From: Parapedobacter tibetensis
GTDB taxonomy: Bacteria; Bacteroidota; Bacteroidia; Sphingobacteriales; Sphingobacteriaceae
DNA length: 64,000 nucleotides
Reading direction: 5' to 3'
Assembly (NCBI RefSeq): GCF_024643205.1
Contig: NZ_JAMKQJ010000014.1
Span: 114,570-178,569 of the forward strand
Shown here: positions 9,125-18,234 of the stretch, piece by piece
How positions within the stretch are numbered: the stretch's first letter is position 1
Layout: each line of letters opens with the position of its first letter
Program-made: the position numbers and the translations under genes
Notes under the pieces: generated by a model
What the model was told of the DNA's origin: nothing
What the model saw: the letters and a program-made list of their open reading frames with translations, nothing else
Database searches by the model: none

Positions 9125-10534
9125 TTACTGCATAGACCATCCGGAACCGGGAGCATAATACTGTAGGCCATACCATAACAGATCCGGAGTTCCTTCGTTA
9201 TAGGGATTTTCCGCACCTATCTTCACGGCCACGTTTATGATGGGGTAGAAAGCCCAATCGGTGTCGCCATCGGCCCTATCAAGCATATTTCTATGCTGCA
9301 GGGTCTCTTTGCCATCAACGAAATGCGTAATCCAGTCATCTTCAATAACGCAGGCGTAATCGTGAGGTTCAGCATTCAGGTCTACGTCCAGCTCGAAACC
9401 GGGGACACGGTCCAATTCACTCTTCAGCCCATTTACCATATCACGCTGGTTGGAGCCATGCACACCGATATGTTGTGCAGAACTTGTCGAGCGCGGCGTG
9501 TAGGCTGCGCCGTAAGCTCCGTTGAAGCTCTCGAAGAAGTCGATCTCCGGCGGCCACTGGCTAGCGCCCGTACTAAGCCTGCTCCCTATAGCCCAGAAAG
9601 CAGACCAAGCTCCTTTACGGCTAGGGGTCTGTATTTGAGCGCGATAAACGCCTCGGCGATACTTCCATTCATCCAATTTCGAACCTTGCAATACAGACGC
9701 CTGAAAGGGGAATATTCTGTCGCTAAAGACAACGGGCTCTTCAAACTTTACCGTATGCAGCCGAACAAATGGCCTTCCTTCGCTATCCACCTCTCGTGTC
9801 TGAGGGTTCACCGCGTCGTCCGGAAACGCCTCGACGTTTGTGTACAGGCCAGTCTCACCGTTGCTGGCCTGCGAATAACCATGAGCTAGGCGGGAGCGCC
9901 AGATTGGGTTGCCATCAGCGTCAAAACCACTATCCGACCATTCAATGGCGGCCATATCCAAATCCATGGATGGGGTTACCCCGTCCGCGTGCAACACAAG
10001 GGGATCACGGTGGAAGGGTATTTCATCTGGAAGCTCATTGACTGCACCTTCCTGAATCTGGAAAAAACAAGCAACAGGACCGGCGGTGCCCTCGCCGGGA
10101 AAAGTTATCTTGAATTGATCGCCAGGGGTGTGCCTCGGATTGATAATGTCAACCGTAATCCAAAGGTCAGCGTCGTCACCGGGACGCCAATATTGATAGT
10201 TGAAAGGAGTGGATATGTCTCTATTGACGTTGAAGCCCTTTGCTCCACTTGTACTCGTATTAACCTGTACATAAGCAGTGCTCATAATCGCACCGGCTAG
10301 CGTCAGCCGGACGTGAGCCTTGGTCGCGCCGGGAGGGATGCCAATTGGTTCTTCCAACGTGGTCATCGGATCAAGATCAATGCCGTTGATTGACAAGCGC
10401 CGATCTGCTATTACAGGTATATCCTCCAACGGAATCTCCGGATTCGGATTCTCAATAACTTCGCTACAACTTACCATCGAACCGATCACCAACGCTGTGA
10501 TGACCAATCCAATATTACGCCTATTTTTTTCCAT
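9125..10534 (-). CDS. GH16-like glycoside hydrolase lipoprotein
   Basis: This 469-residue protein has a lipoprotein signal (lipobox near MVSC, residues 20-23). An N-terminal region of about 150 residues with no recognised family (about 30-180) is followed by a concanavalin-type GH16 domain. Its core is visible as GAWSAFWAIG (about 309-317) and the catalytic motif PEIDFFE (329-335). This is the EXDXXE form used by many polysaccharide endo-hydrolases, with Glu330 the likely nucleophile and Glu335 the acid/base. GH16 enzymes cut beta-1,3/1,4-glucans or galactans such as laminarin, agar, porphyran and carrageenan. The sulfatase in the same locus favours a sulfated galactan, but the sequence alone does not decide this. 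It sits between FecR and SusC and is bracketed by two copies of the leader repeat. Confidence 0.88.
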   Translation of the reverse strand: MEKNRRNIGLVITALVIGSMVSCSEVIENPNPEIPLEDIPVIADRRLSINGIDLDPMTTLEEPIGIPPGATKAHVRLTLAGAIMSTAYVQVNTSTSGAKGFNVNRDISTPFNYQYWRPGDDADLWITVDIINPRHTPGDQFKITFPGEGTAGPVACFFQIQEGAVNELPDEIPFHRDPLVLHADGVTPSMDLDMAAIEWSDSGFDADGNPIWRSRLAHGYSQASNGETGLYTNVEAFPDDAVNPQTREVDSEGRPFVRLHTVKFEEPVVFSDRIFPFQASVLQGSKLDEWKYRRGVYRAQIQTPSRKGAWSAFWAIGSRLSTGASQWPPEIDFFESFNGAYGAAYTPRSTSSAQHIGVHGSNQRDMVNGLKSELDRVPGFELDVDLNAEPHDYACVIEDDWITHFVDGKETLQHRNMLDRADGDTDWAFYPIINVAVKIGAENPYNEGTPDLLWYGLQYYAPGSGWSMQ

Positions 10535-10561
10535 AGCAATAACTATTACAGTTCTTATAAA

Positions 10562-10683
10562 GTGATTATTCTGTTTAATTTATCATTGTCAATTGGCATT
10601 TACCAACTAACCATCGGATTAGCCTTTTTGCGGTACCATTAGCACTCCGGCCGAAAGCGTTAGCCGCACTTCCGGCTTTTTTT
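10562..10683 (-). repeat. Repeated leader element, copy B
   Basis: Second copy of the element at 8866-8993, here 27 bp upstream of the GH16 start and reaching nearly to the FecR stop. The hairpin arms (10650-10659 and 10667-10676) carry two mismatches relative to copy A. Seven T follow on the plus strand. Confidence 0.78.
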
Positions 10684-10707
10684 GGCTACTCTGGGTAAAG
10701 ATTCAGG

Positions 10708-11847
10708 TTACCATATCATCCGAACCTCCTTTCCGTTGCGCTCAAATTTAATCTTGCTGACCAATTCCAAGTCCGCCAGCAGTTCGTCGATTCCGGCGGT
10801 GATCGGAAAACTTCCCCCGAAGCGTTTTTTGGGGAGATTCGATTCGATGACTATCCGTACATCATACCACCTCGCCACGCTCCGCATGACCGAAACGACA
10901 TCCATATCGTCAAACAAAAAGTAACCGTTTTTCCAAGCCATCGCCTGCTCCAGGTTGCTCTGTTTCTTCACTAGGTTCCCATCCGCCGAGGAAACAGCCT
11001 CGAAACCAGGAGTCAACGAAAGCGTCTTGCCTTGATGGCGCACATCTACACCGCCTTCCAGTAGCGCGGTGCGCACCACTTCATCTGATGCATATGCAGA
11101 GACCGTGAAATGCGTACCTGTCACCGTGATTTCCCGGCCATGCGTCATCACCTTGAACGGCTTTGACCGGTCGGGCATTACTTCAAAATAGGCTTCCCCA
11201 TCTAATACTACTTTACGTTCACTCCTCGTAAATGCAACAGGGTAGGTGAGCGTTGTTGCTGTATTCAGCCATACATTTGTTCCGTCTGGCAAGACCAGCT
11301 TGAATTGCTTACCATTGGGTACGTGGAGGGTGTTTTGTGCTGGCAACTCCGGCGCAACATCCGACTTGGAATCCGGTGACTTCTCGTAAACCAGTTCACC
11401 GCCGTCAAGTTTCCGGATATCGACATCTCCGGTATGGCTCACCAATCCGTGTTGTAAGCTATCTAACCCAACTACCGAACCGTCGGCCAATGTGAGCCGG
11501 ATACCATCGGATGGATAGGAAGCTGTTTCCGAAATCACTAAAGGCTTTTCCCTAACGTTTTTCTTCCCACCGAAAGACCACATAAGTCCAAAAACAGCTA
11601 GTAAAGAAGCTGCAATACCTCCATACCATAGCTTCATAGACCGGGAACGCCTGCTTACATAACGCTTTTCGTCAATCGCTTGCCTGATCCGAATCCCCAT
11701 CAACACTCGTTCTTCCTCGCTGTTCCAAGACCAATTGCCGACAACAGGATTACGAAGCACCATATCTTCTAGAAAAAGCTTTTCCGCTTTGGTGCAGGAA
11801 CCATCGGCATAGCGACGCAATAATCCTCGGAATTCTTCTCGTTGCAT
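10708..11847 (-). CDS. FecR family anti-sigma factor (locus 1)
   Basis: This 379-residue anti-sigma factor has an N-terminal cytoplasmic region, one membrane segment (LWYGGIAASLLAVFGLMWSF, about 73-92), a periplasmic FecR domain (PNGKQFKLVLPDGTNVWLN through GEAYFEVMPDRSKPFKV) and a C-terminal DUF4974-type domain (YFLFDDMDVVSVMRSVARWYDV). FecR proteins relay the signal from the STN domain of a TonB-dependent transporter to an ECF sigma factor. It lies 109 bp after the sigma gene and upstream of GH16/SusC. This is the normal order for a trans-envelope signalling unit. Confidence 0.95.
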   Translation of the reverse strand: MQREEFRGLLRRYADGSCTKAEKLFLEDMVLRNPVVGNWSWNSEEERVLMGIRIRQAIDEKRYVSRRSRSMKLWYGGIAASLLAVFGLMWSFGGKKNVREKPLVISETASYPSDGIRLTLADGSVVGLDSLQHGLVSHTGDVDIRKLDGGELVYEKSPDSKSDVAPELPAQNTLHVPNGKQFKLVLPDGTNVWLNTATTLTYPVAFTRSERKVVLDGEAYFEVMPDRSKPFKVMTHGREITVTGTHFTVSAYASDEVVRTALLEGGVDVRHQGKTLSLTPGFEAVSSADGNLVKKQSNLEQAMAWKNGYFLFDDMDVVSVMRSVARWYDVRIVIESNLPKKRFGGSFPITAGIDELLADLELVSKIKFERNGKEVRMIW

Positions 11848-11956
11848 GTCAGTTTATAAAATTGGTGCTTTTAGTATAAAGAGTAAAAAAACGCAGGCAA
11901 GTGGTATTCACCCGACTAACCTTTTCGATAAATCATTGATAATCAAAAAGAAAAAA

Positions 11957-12547
11957 TTAACGAAAATGATCAGTAATGAGTAATATGGCGAGATATGGGA
12001 TGTAATCCACGTCGAGTTTAAGGCGTAGGTACCTCAATGACTTACTGATTTGTTTCTTTACCGTCTGGTCCGAAATATTCAGCCGCTCGGCAATTTCCTT
12101 ATAAGACAGGTGTTCTTTGCGGCTCAGCACGAATACTTCACGCATCCGTTCGGGCAGTTTCTCGACTTCCGCATCAATGATGGCTGACAACTCCCTGGTG
12201 TGTATGGTCGCCAATGTACTGTCGGCACCTTCAGTATACTGATCGATGAGCCTGTTTGCGGCATCGCCATATTTCAATTGCTCACGGAAGCGCCTAAAAG
12301 CCAAATTCCTGGCGATGACAAACAAGTAGGATTTGACGGATTTGATATGTTCCAGCCTGGTGCGTGCTTCCCAGAACGTAATGAACGTTTCCTGTACGAC
12401 ATCAGCGACATCGTCTTCATCTGGCAAAATACGGATGACAAATCGAAATAGACGCTCCCAATACGCATCGTAAATAGCAGAAAAGGATGACTCGCTTTTC
12501 GTATCAAGATTACGGATACGATGCGTATTTTCACTTTTGAATCCCAT
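11957..12547 (-). CDS. ECF RNA polymerase sigma factor (Bacteroidetes type, locus 1)
   Basis: This 196-residue sigma70-family ECF factor has region 2 at FSAIYDAYWERLFRFVIRIL and DEDDVADVVQETFITFWE (about 22-62). Region 4 is the helix-turn-helix LPERMREVFVLSRKEHLSYKEIAERLNISDQTVKKQI (about 134-170). The ATG at 12547 is preceded by a clear vegetative-type promoter (see 12588-12618). It should direct RNA polymerase to the SusC locus downstream when released by the adjacent FecR. Confidence 0.95.
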   Translation of the reverse strand: MGFKSENTHRIRNLDTKSESSFSAIYDAYWERLFRFVIRILPDEDDVADVVQETFITFWEARTRLEHIKSVKSYLFVIARNLAFRRFREQLKYGDAANRLIDQYTEGADSTLATIHTRELSAIIDAEVEKLPERMREVFVLSRKEHLSYKEIAERLNISDQTVKKQISKSLRYLRLKLDVDYIPYLAILLITDHFR

Positions 12548-12587
12548 AAATCTGCCTAATCATAAACTACAATTGGTCTGCGGGCGA

Positions 12588-12618
12588 CAAATATAAACTA
12601 ATCACGATAAAAACGCAA
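12588..12618 (-). promoter_or_regulatory. Promoter of the locus-1 sigma gene (Bacteroidetes -33/-7)
   Basis: On the minus strand, TTG (within GTTTGC, 12616-12618) lies 20 bp from TATATTTG (12588-12595). This matches the Bacteroidetes consensus TTG - 19 to 21 bp - TAnnTTTG. It would start transcription about 35 nt before the sigma gene's ATG. Confidence 0.75.
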
Positions 12619-12710
12619 ACGCGTACCAAACCACTGGTGTGTGGTTGGGAAGGTTAGCTGTAATCCGCGTTTTCTTAACCTATATCAATTTTCCGTTCAA
12701 ACATCTTGTT

Positions 12711-12718
12711 TACTTTTG
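12711..12718 (+). promoter_or_regulatory. -7 element of the truncated LLM gene
   Basis: TACTTTTG matches TAnnTTTG. A strong ribosome-binding site AAGGAGG follows at 12728-12734, four bases before an ATG. No clear -33 TTG was found. Confidence 0.5.
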
Positions 12719-12738
12719 TTGCTAAACAAGGAGGAATC

Positions 12739-12822
12739 ATGGAATTAGGAATAAGCATGTTTGGGGACAACCGGATGGATCTTACAATAGCGTCGAAAAT
12801 TTTACTCAGACATTATTGTTAA
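12739..12822 (+). pseudogene. 5' fragment of a luciferase-like (LLM) flavin oxidoreductase gene
   Basis: An ATG with a perfect Shine-Dalgarno sequence opens a 27-codon frame starting MELGISMFGDN. That start is characteristic of LLM-class flavin-dependent oxidoreductases (bacterial luciferase-like), which are normally about 330-350 residues long. After about residue 14 the sequence no longer resembles the family and soon meets TAA. The gene was evidently cut here by a rearrangement or insertion, because an inverted-repeat element starts 9 bp downstream. Recognition rests on 11 residues plus the strong RBS, so confidence is moderate. Confidence 0.55.
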
Positions 12823-12830
12823 AAAATTAA

Positions 12831-12997
12831 TAGGGTTATCCATTTAAATCGTATAAATCTTGATTTTTTACATGACGGATGAGCGTAAACACTGTTTATT
12901 AATTTCATTAAGCGCTTTCAACCATTTTGGATTCTGCGATTTTATAATTTGTAATCTATTCATAAACAGTTGATTGTCGTCTAAATGGGTAACCCTA
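12831..12997. mobile_element. 167-bp MITE-like element with 16-bp terminal inverted repeats
   Basis: The ends are TAGGGTTATCCATTTA (12831-12846) and the reverse complement of TAGGGTTACCCATTTA (12982-12997), so 15 of 16 positions match. The flanking bases AAAATTAA (12823-12830) and AAAATTGA (12998-13005) differ at one of eight positions, as expected of an old 8-bp target duplication. There is no coding capacity. It could be a MITE or the fused ends of a deleted insertion sequence. Confidence 0.65.
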
Positions 12998-13038
12998 AAA
13001 ATTGAAATGTAAACTCACGGAAAATACAATTCACATAA

Positions 13039-13066
13039 CCGAAAAATTTAACATTCCCCTGTTCTT
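13039..13066 (+). repeat. 28-bp direct repeat, left copy
   Basis: Starts CCGAAAAATTTAACATTCCC and ends CTGTTCTT. It is identical to 20455-20482 in the same orientation. This copy overlaps the last bases of the SusD stop codon of locus 2. Confidence 0.85.
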
Positions 13067-14705
13067 AATAGTTCGGATTCAGATCCGTTTCTGAAACTGG
13101 TATGGCCCAATGCCAGTTGGCATACGGAGGTTGTACCGCAGCGACATTGCGCCTATCGCCAGCCGGGATATCCATCTGTGTAGCCATCATGAAATCAAGG
13201 GTCCAGCCCTCTCCTGCCATTTCCTTCAAATATTCCGCAAAAATCACATCATGATTTATGGTCGATGCCGTATAGTAGTCAGGGTTGGTGGGATTAGCCC
13301 GGTTCCATATCTTGTTTAAATCCGTTACTGCTCCTTCTGTATTGCCACCGTTCCATCGCACCCATGCCCGAATAAGGTATAAATCCCCGAGGCGAATTAA
13401 TGGGAACTTGGTAAAGCGACTCAGTTCATTTCCTTGCCCTCCCCGAAAGTACTTGTCAATATATAGTTGCGGAGTATGCACCGCCTTATGCGCCAGCACC
13501 GATTCGTATATTAGGTAATCAGGGTCGGAGTCCGTTATTCCCGCTTTATATCCAAGCAGGTAATAATAGAGTTGCTTGCATCTTAAGTCATTCTCGGCCG
13601 CAGCTGTCAGTGTATAATCGTCATTCGCCGGATCCGTCATCCAGCCCATTTTATCAAGTGCCCAATAACTGACAGTGAACTGATTCCATCCGCTTTTCAC
13701 CATATTTCCCAAGCCCCTGCCGCCACCCGTTGCATCGCGGAAGTTGAGGGAAAAAATCATCGCGTAATACATATATTCCCCTTGGTAAGGATAGTTACCT
13801 TCGATACCGGAGTGAAACTCAAGGATGGCCTCCCTGGAGATGACATTTCTATCTAATTTATTGAATGCCTCGATGGGTTCTTCCAATGCATAGCGCGCAT
13901 CATTTTCAGCCGCTTGGATAACGAAATCGAGTTCCTGTTCCGCTGCCGTATAATCACCCATCACAAACAGCACCTTGGCCAGCAGTGCCGCCGCAGCATA
14001 TTGATTGGCTCTACCTATCGCATAATTTGGCAGCATGGTTGAAGCATTAAACGCCTCTGGCAACATCGCTTTAGCCCTTCTCAAATCGGATACAATCTGT
14101 TCGTATAGTTCCGCGTTGGTTCCCAAAGGTATCGAATAAATATCTTCCTTTGTTTCAGGTACCTGTGTGGTAAAAGGAATATACTGTTGGGAATTATCGC
14201 CATTATGGACATAAGGAGCGGCAAAAATACGTACCAGGGTATAGAACGCATAGGCACGCAAGAAATGGTATTCTCCGATTTGTCGGAGGTAATTGTCTTC
14301 ATAATCGGCACTGTTCATCTCCAAATTAAATGGATTGGCATTGGCTGATTCATCCAGTGCAATGGCCGCATTGCAGGTTGTAATTGTTTTATAGGCGTAT
14401 TGCCAAACGTCGTTATTCAGCGAAACATTTTGATTGAACAACCGGTTGTAAGCCTCATTCCAGGGCACACCGGTCGACGTTTCGGGAAGAAGCTGGGAAG
14501 TGCCTGAACTGGCAAATTCCATAAAGGTAGTTCTCCCATTCAAACATTTATAAAAAAGGTTAAAATAAGCCGATGTCAGCCCCTGGTCAAATGTAGTTGT
14601 ATTGACCCATTGGATCTCCTGCGGCCTTGGGTTATCAAAATAATCCTTACAGGAAGAAAAGAAAACCGTTAGCGCAATCAATAATATTATTTTTTTCATC
14701 TTCAT
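13065..14705 (-). CDS. SusD/RagB family lipoprotein (locus 2)
   Basis: 546 residues starting MKMKKIILLIALTVFFSSCKD, a lipoprotein signal with lipobox FSSC. SusD features include an N-terminal helical region (TTFDQGLTSAYFNLFYKCLNG), LRAYAFYTLVRIFAAPYVHN and a C-terminal TDLNPNY tail. It is the surface glycan-binding partner of the SusC encoded 11 bp upstream (14717-18181). The stop codon lies inside a 28-bp repeat that recurs upstream of the sigma gene of this locus, so the gene is the last one before a recombination boundary. No enzyme gene follows it in this locus. Confidence 0.94.
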   Translation of the reverse strand: MKMKKIILLIALTVFFSSCKDYFDNPRPQEIQWVNTTTFDQGLTSAYFNLFYKCLNGRTTFMEFASSGTSQLLPETSTGVPWNEAYNRLFNQNVSLNNDVWQYAYKTITTCNAAIALDESANANPFNLEMNSADYEDNYLRQIGEYHFLRAYAFYTLVRIFAAPYVHNGDNSQQYIPFTTQVPETKEDIYSIPLGTNAELYEQIVSDLRRAKAMLPEAFNASTMLPNYAIGRANQYAAAALLAKVLFVMGDYTAAEQELDFVIQAAENDARYALEEPIEAFNKLDRNVISREAILEFHSGIEGNYPYQGEYMYYAMIFSLNFRDATGGGRGLGNMVKSGWNQFTVSYWALDKMGWMTDPANDDYTLTAAAENDLRCKQLYYYLLGYKAGITDSDPDYLIYESVLAHKAVHTPQLYIDKYFRGGQGNELSRFTKFPLIRLGDLYLIRAWVRWNGGNTEGAVTDLNKIWNRANPTNPDYYTASTINHDVIFAEYLKEMAGEGWTLDFMMATQMDIPAGDRRNVAAVQPPYANWHWAIPVSETDLNPNY

Positions 14706-14716
14706 AATCGAATCAG

Positions 14717-17700
14717 TTATAGATTAAATGACAAACCGAAATTCACCGTTCTGGGCAAGGGTAATTGATTCCCCGTTTCGGGGTCATAACCGCTATAACC
14801 CGTAAGCGTTAATAAATTGATACCTCCAACATACATCCTAACGTTTTGCAGTTTCATCCTGTTGGCTACTGAAGCTGGAAAGGTATAACCCAATTGCAGG
14901 TTGCGCAACTTGATATAATCCGCTTTTTCAAGCAGAAATGTGGAATTGATATTCCTGGAGAAATTAGTTCCAGCCTCCGATGGATTGCCGTCATTGTCAA
15001 CCGGGTACTTATCGTCGTAAACCAATTTGGGATATTTGGCGATATCTCCCGGATTCTTCCAATAATTGCCAACGAGATCGGTTGTTATAGCCGAAATACC
15101 ATTCGTACGGTAACTGCCCTGTCCATTCGTATTTTCATTGGGAAGATTGAGCAGGTAATGTCCTCCGGCAAAGGTCAATAGGATGTTCAGGTCGAACGCC
15201 TTATACCGAATGGTATTGGTAAGCCCGCCATAGAAGGTTGGCAGATCGCTTTTGCCCGACTGGATCATTTTATTTGCATTCGTATTAGATTCGTTCATGG
15301 GGATCAGTCTACCCGTAGAAACCGTCATATAATCATTGTTCCATTTTTCCTCATCCCGTTGTTCAATCATGGGGATTCCCGTTTGCGGGTCAACATGCAC
15401 AAAGTTTGAAAGGTACCATGTATTCAGCCGCTCCCCTTCTTTACGAATCGTTTGCGTACCTTCATATCCCTTGCCTTTTTCAAATTCGTTCAAGCCTGTC
15501 ACCTTATTTTCGTTTAAGCTAATATTGAAATCGGTGCTCCAACGGACTGCTTTTGCCACATTCACCGAAGAAACGCTGAATTCCCACCCCCAATTTTCCA
15601 TATCGCCAACGTTTTCCCATAGCTCGTTTATTCCGAAGCCTGTCGACCATGGCACATTTCCCTTGAGGATCAGATTGGTCATCCGCTGCCGATAATAGGC
15701 CACGGATCCCGAAATCCGACTATTAAACAAACCAAAATCAAGTCCCACATCCATATTGCTTGTCGTTTCCCAACGCAGCCCCCGATTCCCCATGGGTCCC
15801 AAGGACGTGGATCCAGGAAGAAAATCCCCACCATACTGATCTCTTGTAAGATCCCAATTCATCTGTGTCATGGTTTGGTTGACATTCGTGTTCCCGGTTT
15901 GTCCATAACTTCCACGTATCTTTAGTAAATCAATGTCTTGCGAATCAAAAAACGACTCTTCAGACAACAACCATCCGGCACCAACAGCCGTAAACGTAGC
16001 CCATCGATTTTCCTCGCTAAAGGCTCCGTGGCCATCTTGCCGAATACTGAAATTGAGAATATACCGATCATTGTACTTATAATTTACCCTTCCAAAAACA
16101 CCCAGGATAGCCGGAGCGTAATTACTTCTACCGGAAGCCACCGTTCTGTTCATCGGGTTGATCAGTTCCGGATAGTTGCTGTAAATCTGTGTGCCTTCGG
16201 CACGGCGCACATAATCATGACCCTTGATTGCCTCCGCACCTACCGTCGTATGGATATGATGATTGCCAAGATCGCGTTCATACGTAGCGTACCCATTCAG
16301 GTTCACGGTGCGTTTAGTAATGGCTAGTTCGGCTGCCTCGCTTTGGTAAGGGGTGGTTGACATCAATATGGATGTCCATGAACTGCTATTGGTCAACATC
16401 AGGTCTACCCCCACTTCCCCCCTGACACGTAGCCCATCAACAGGTGTATTCCACTCCACAAACGCATTGCTGATGGTACGATACATATCTGACTCATTGC
16501 GCACTAAAGCCGGGTCGGAAGAAGCCATGGCATTATAGCCCGAATTGGGAAACCAATAACCGCTCTGCGACGTTTCATCTTCAATCAAGTACCAAGGCAA
16601 CATCGTAATTAAATTAGACCAGCCACCCGCCGCTCCTTTTCCATGGCTTTGTGGCACACCCTTGTTCTTCAAATACTGTAGGTTCATATTGATACCCATG
16701 CTCACCTGTTCAATCGGAGAAAAGTTGAAGTTAAACCGGCCTGTGAGCCGTTCAAAATCGTTGTTCCGAAGTATGCCTTCCTCATTCCGATAATTAAGCG
16801 AAAACAGTACCCCACCTGTTTCGAACCCCTTATTTGCCGTCAATCCAAACTGATTGAATTTAGCCGTTTGTGTGAGGGCTCCCAGATGATCGGAATTTAT
16901 TGCGCTTGCCTCTTCCCGTGTCATGGACGGTTTATTTACGTCCAGAAATTGCACCTGTATAATGGTATTCGGATCAACCTGACCACTAAATCCAGAATTT
17001 GCATAGGCTTCGTCATGCAGTTCCCACCAGGTTTTTGAGTCCACCCAGATATCCTCCTGCTTGAATGGCAATGCGGAAACGCCACCGTCATAATTCACAG
17101 ATACTCCGCTGGCACCCCCTTTATTGGATTTGGTCGTCACCAAGATGACACCTCCGGAACCACGGCTCCCATATACAGCGGTTGCTGCAGCGTCCTTCAA
17201 CACTTCAATCGACTCAATGTCGGCAGGATTTATCATGGATATCGCCGAAACGGGCTTCACACCATTTGCTTCAAGCTGAGATGATCCCGTGTAAATGGGT
17301 ACACCATCGATTACCCAGAGAGGTGAGGTACCCAAATTAATCGAGTTGAGCCCCCTGATTAAAATATCTGGGCTGCTCCCCGGATGACCGCTGCTATTAC
17401 TGATAAATAGTCCGCTGGCCATCCCTTGCATGGACTGCGATAGGTTGGCTACCGGAACTTTATTGATGTCAGCACCTGTAACGGTCGCCACAGAGCCAAT
17501 GATATCTCGCCTTTTCATCGTTCCATACCCCACTACCACGACTTCCTCCAGATCACTCACCGATTCTTCCATGACCGTATTGATGACATTGGACGTTCCA
17601 ATCGTCAGCTCCTGAAGTTCAAATCCTACAATGGTGAATACGATAACATTTATAGCTTGGGGAATAAGAATACGGTAACTCCCTTCGTCATCAGTAACAA

Positions 17701-18181
17701 CAGCTTCCGCCGATCCTTTTGCGCGAACCGTTACACCTGATAAGGGCTGTCCTTGCTCATTTGTCACCCGACCAGTGATTTCGCGCTGCTGTATAGTAGC
17801 TGATGTACTGAGTTGCTTTCTGGCTTTAATGACGACCATACGGTCGTCCTTATACATGAGGTCAAGTGATTTACCACCAAAACACGTTGTCAGGGCTTCT
17901 TCCAAAGATACCTGATCAACATTCATCGTTATTCTGGAGTTTTCCCGGATCAACCCTGGGTCATATATAAAATCATAACCGGTTTGCTTTGAAATTTTTA
18001 GTAAAACGTCCCTGACTGTGGCTTTTTTTACATCAATGGTGACCCGCTGTGCGTTTGCAGCGATAGCAATCTGTAAACTTAACACAGTCAAAGCCATCAT
18101 CACCAAGTTCATCTTCATCAGAAATTTTAATGAATACAATCGCTTTCTTCTGCATATAAATGCAGTGATTTTTTTATACAT
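14717..18181 (-). CDS. SusC/RagA TonB-dependent transporter with STN domain (locus 2)
   Basis: 1154 residues. The N-terminus (MYKKITAFICRRKRLYSLKF followed by a hydrophobic core ending IAIAANAQ) is an extended signal peptide. Domains in order are: STN (about 46-110, VTIDVKKATVRDVLLKISKQ), a carboxypeptidase-D-like domain (REITGRVTNEQGQPLSGVTV), the SusC signature VVVGYGTMKRRDIIGSVATV, the plug and a barrel ending LPLPRTVNFGLSFNL. The STN domain fits control by the FecR/sigma pair at 18340-20366. The barrel transports a glycan fragment with the SusD encoded 11 bp downstream. No enzyme gene lies in the locus, so the substrate cannot be guessed. Confidence 0.95.
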   Translation of the reverse strand: MYKKITAFICRRKRLYSLKFLMKMNLVMMALTVLSLQIAIAANAQRVTIDVKKATVRDVLLKISKQTGYDFIYDPGLIRENSRITMNVDQVSLEEALTTCFGGKSLDLMYKDDRMVVIKARKQLSTSATIQQREITGRVTNEQGQPLSGVTVRAKGSAEAVVTDDEGSYRILIPQAINVIVFTIVGFELQELTIGTSNVINTVMEESVSDLEEVVVVGYGTMKRRDIIGSVATVTGADINKVPVANLSQSMQGMASGLFISNSSGHPGSSPDILIRGLNSINLGTSPLWVIDGVPIYTGSSQLEANGVKPVSAISMINPADIESIEVLKDAAATAVYGSRGSGGVILVTTKSNKGGASGVSVNYDGGVSALPFKQEDIWVDSKTWWELHDEAYANSGFSGQVDPNTIIQVQFLDVNKPSMTREEASAINSDHLGALTQTAKFNQFGLTANKGFETGGVLFSLNYRNEEGILRNNDFERLTGRFNFNFSPIEQVSMGINMNLQYLKNKGVPQSHGKGAAGGWSNLITMLPWYLIEDETSQSGYWFPNSGYNAMASSDPALVRNESDMYRTISNAFVEWNTPVDGLRVRGEVGVDLMLTNSSSWTSILMSTTPYQSEAAELAITKRTVNLNGYATYERDLGNHHIHTTVGAEAIKGHDYVRRAEGTQIYSNYPELINPMNRTVASGRSNYAPAILGVFGRVNYKYNDRYILNFSIRQDGHGAFSEENRWATFTAVGAGWLLSEESFFDSQDIDLLKIRGSYGQTGNTNVNQTMTQMNWDLTRDQYGGDFLPGSTSLGPMGNRGLRWETTSNMDVGLDFGLFNSRISGSVAYYRQRMTNLILKGNVPWSTGFGINELWENVGDMENWGWEFSVSSVNVAKAVRWSTDFNISLNENKVTGLNEFEKGKGYEGTQTIRKEGERLNTWYLSNFVHVDPQTGIPMIEQRDEEKWNNDYMTVSTGRLIPMNESNTNANKMIQSGKSDLPTFYGGLTNTIRYKAFDLNILLTFAGGHYLLNLPNENTNGQGSYRTNGISAITTDLVGNYWKNPGDIAKYPKLVYDDKYPVDNDGNPSEAGTNFSRNINSTFLLEKADYIKLRNLQLGYTFPASVANRMKLQNVRMYVGGINLLTLTGYSGYDPETGNQLPLPRTVNFGLSFNL

Positions 18182-18234
18182 TTGAAAGATGGGTTAGAAT
18201 TAGTAATTGGTTTTTTATTATTCTTTTTGCCCAT

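Larger units (their letters stand above)
12548..13064. other. Scarred intergenic region between the two sigma/FecR/SusCD loci
   Basis: 517 bp without an intact gene. In order it holds the sigma promoter, a promoter plus ribosome-binding site plus the first codons of a lost flavin oxidoreductase gene, a 167-bp MITE-like inverted-repeat element, and one copy of a 28-bp direct repeat. Each is listed separately. Confidence 0.75.

Noticed and set aside
9293..9889. 198-residue plus-strand frame
   Set aside because: Antisense to the GH16 gene with its clear EXDXXE site.
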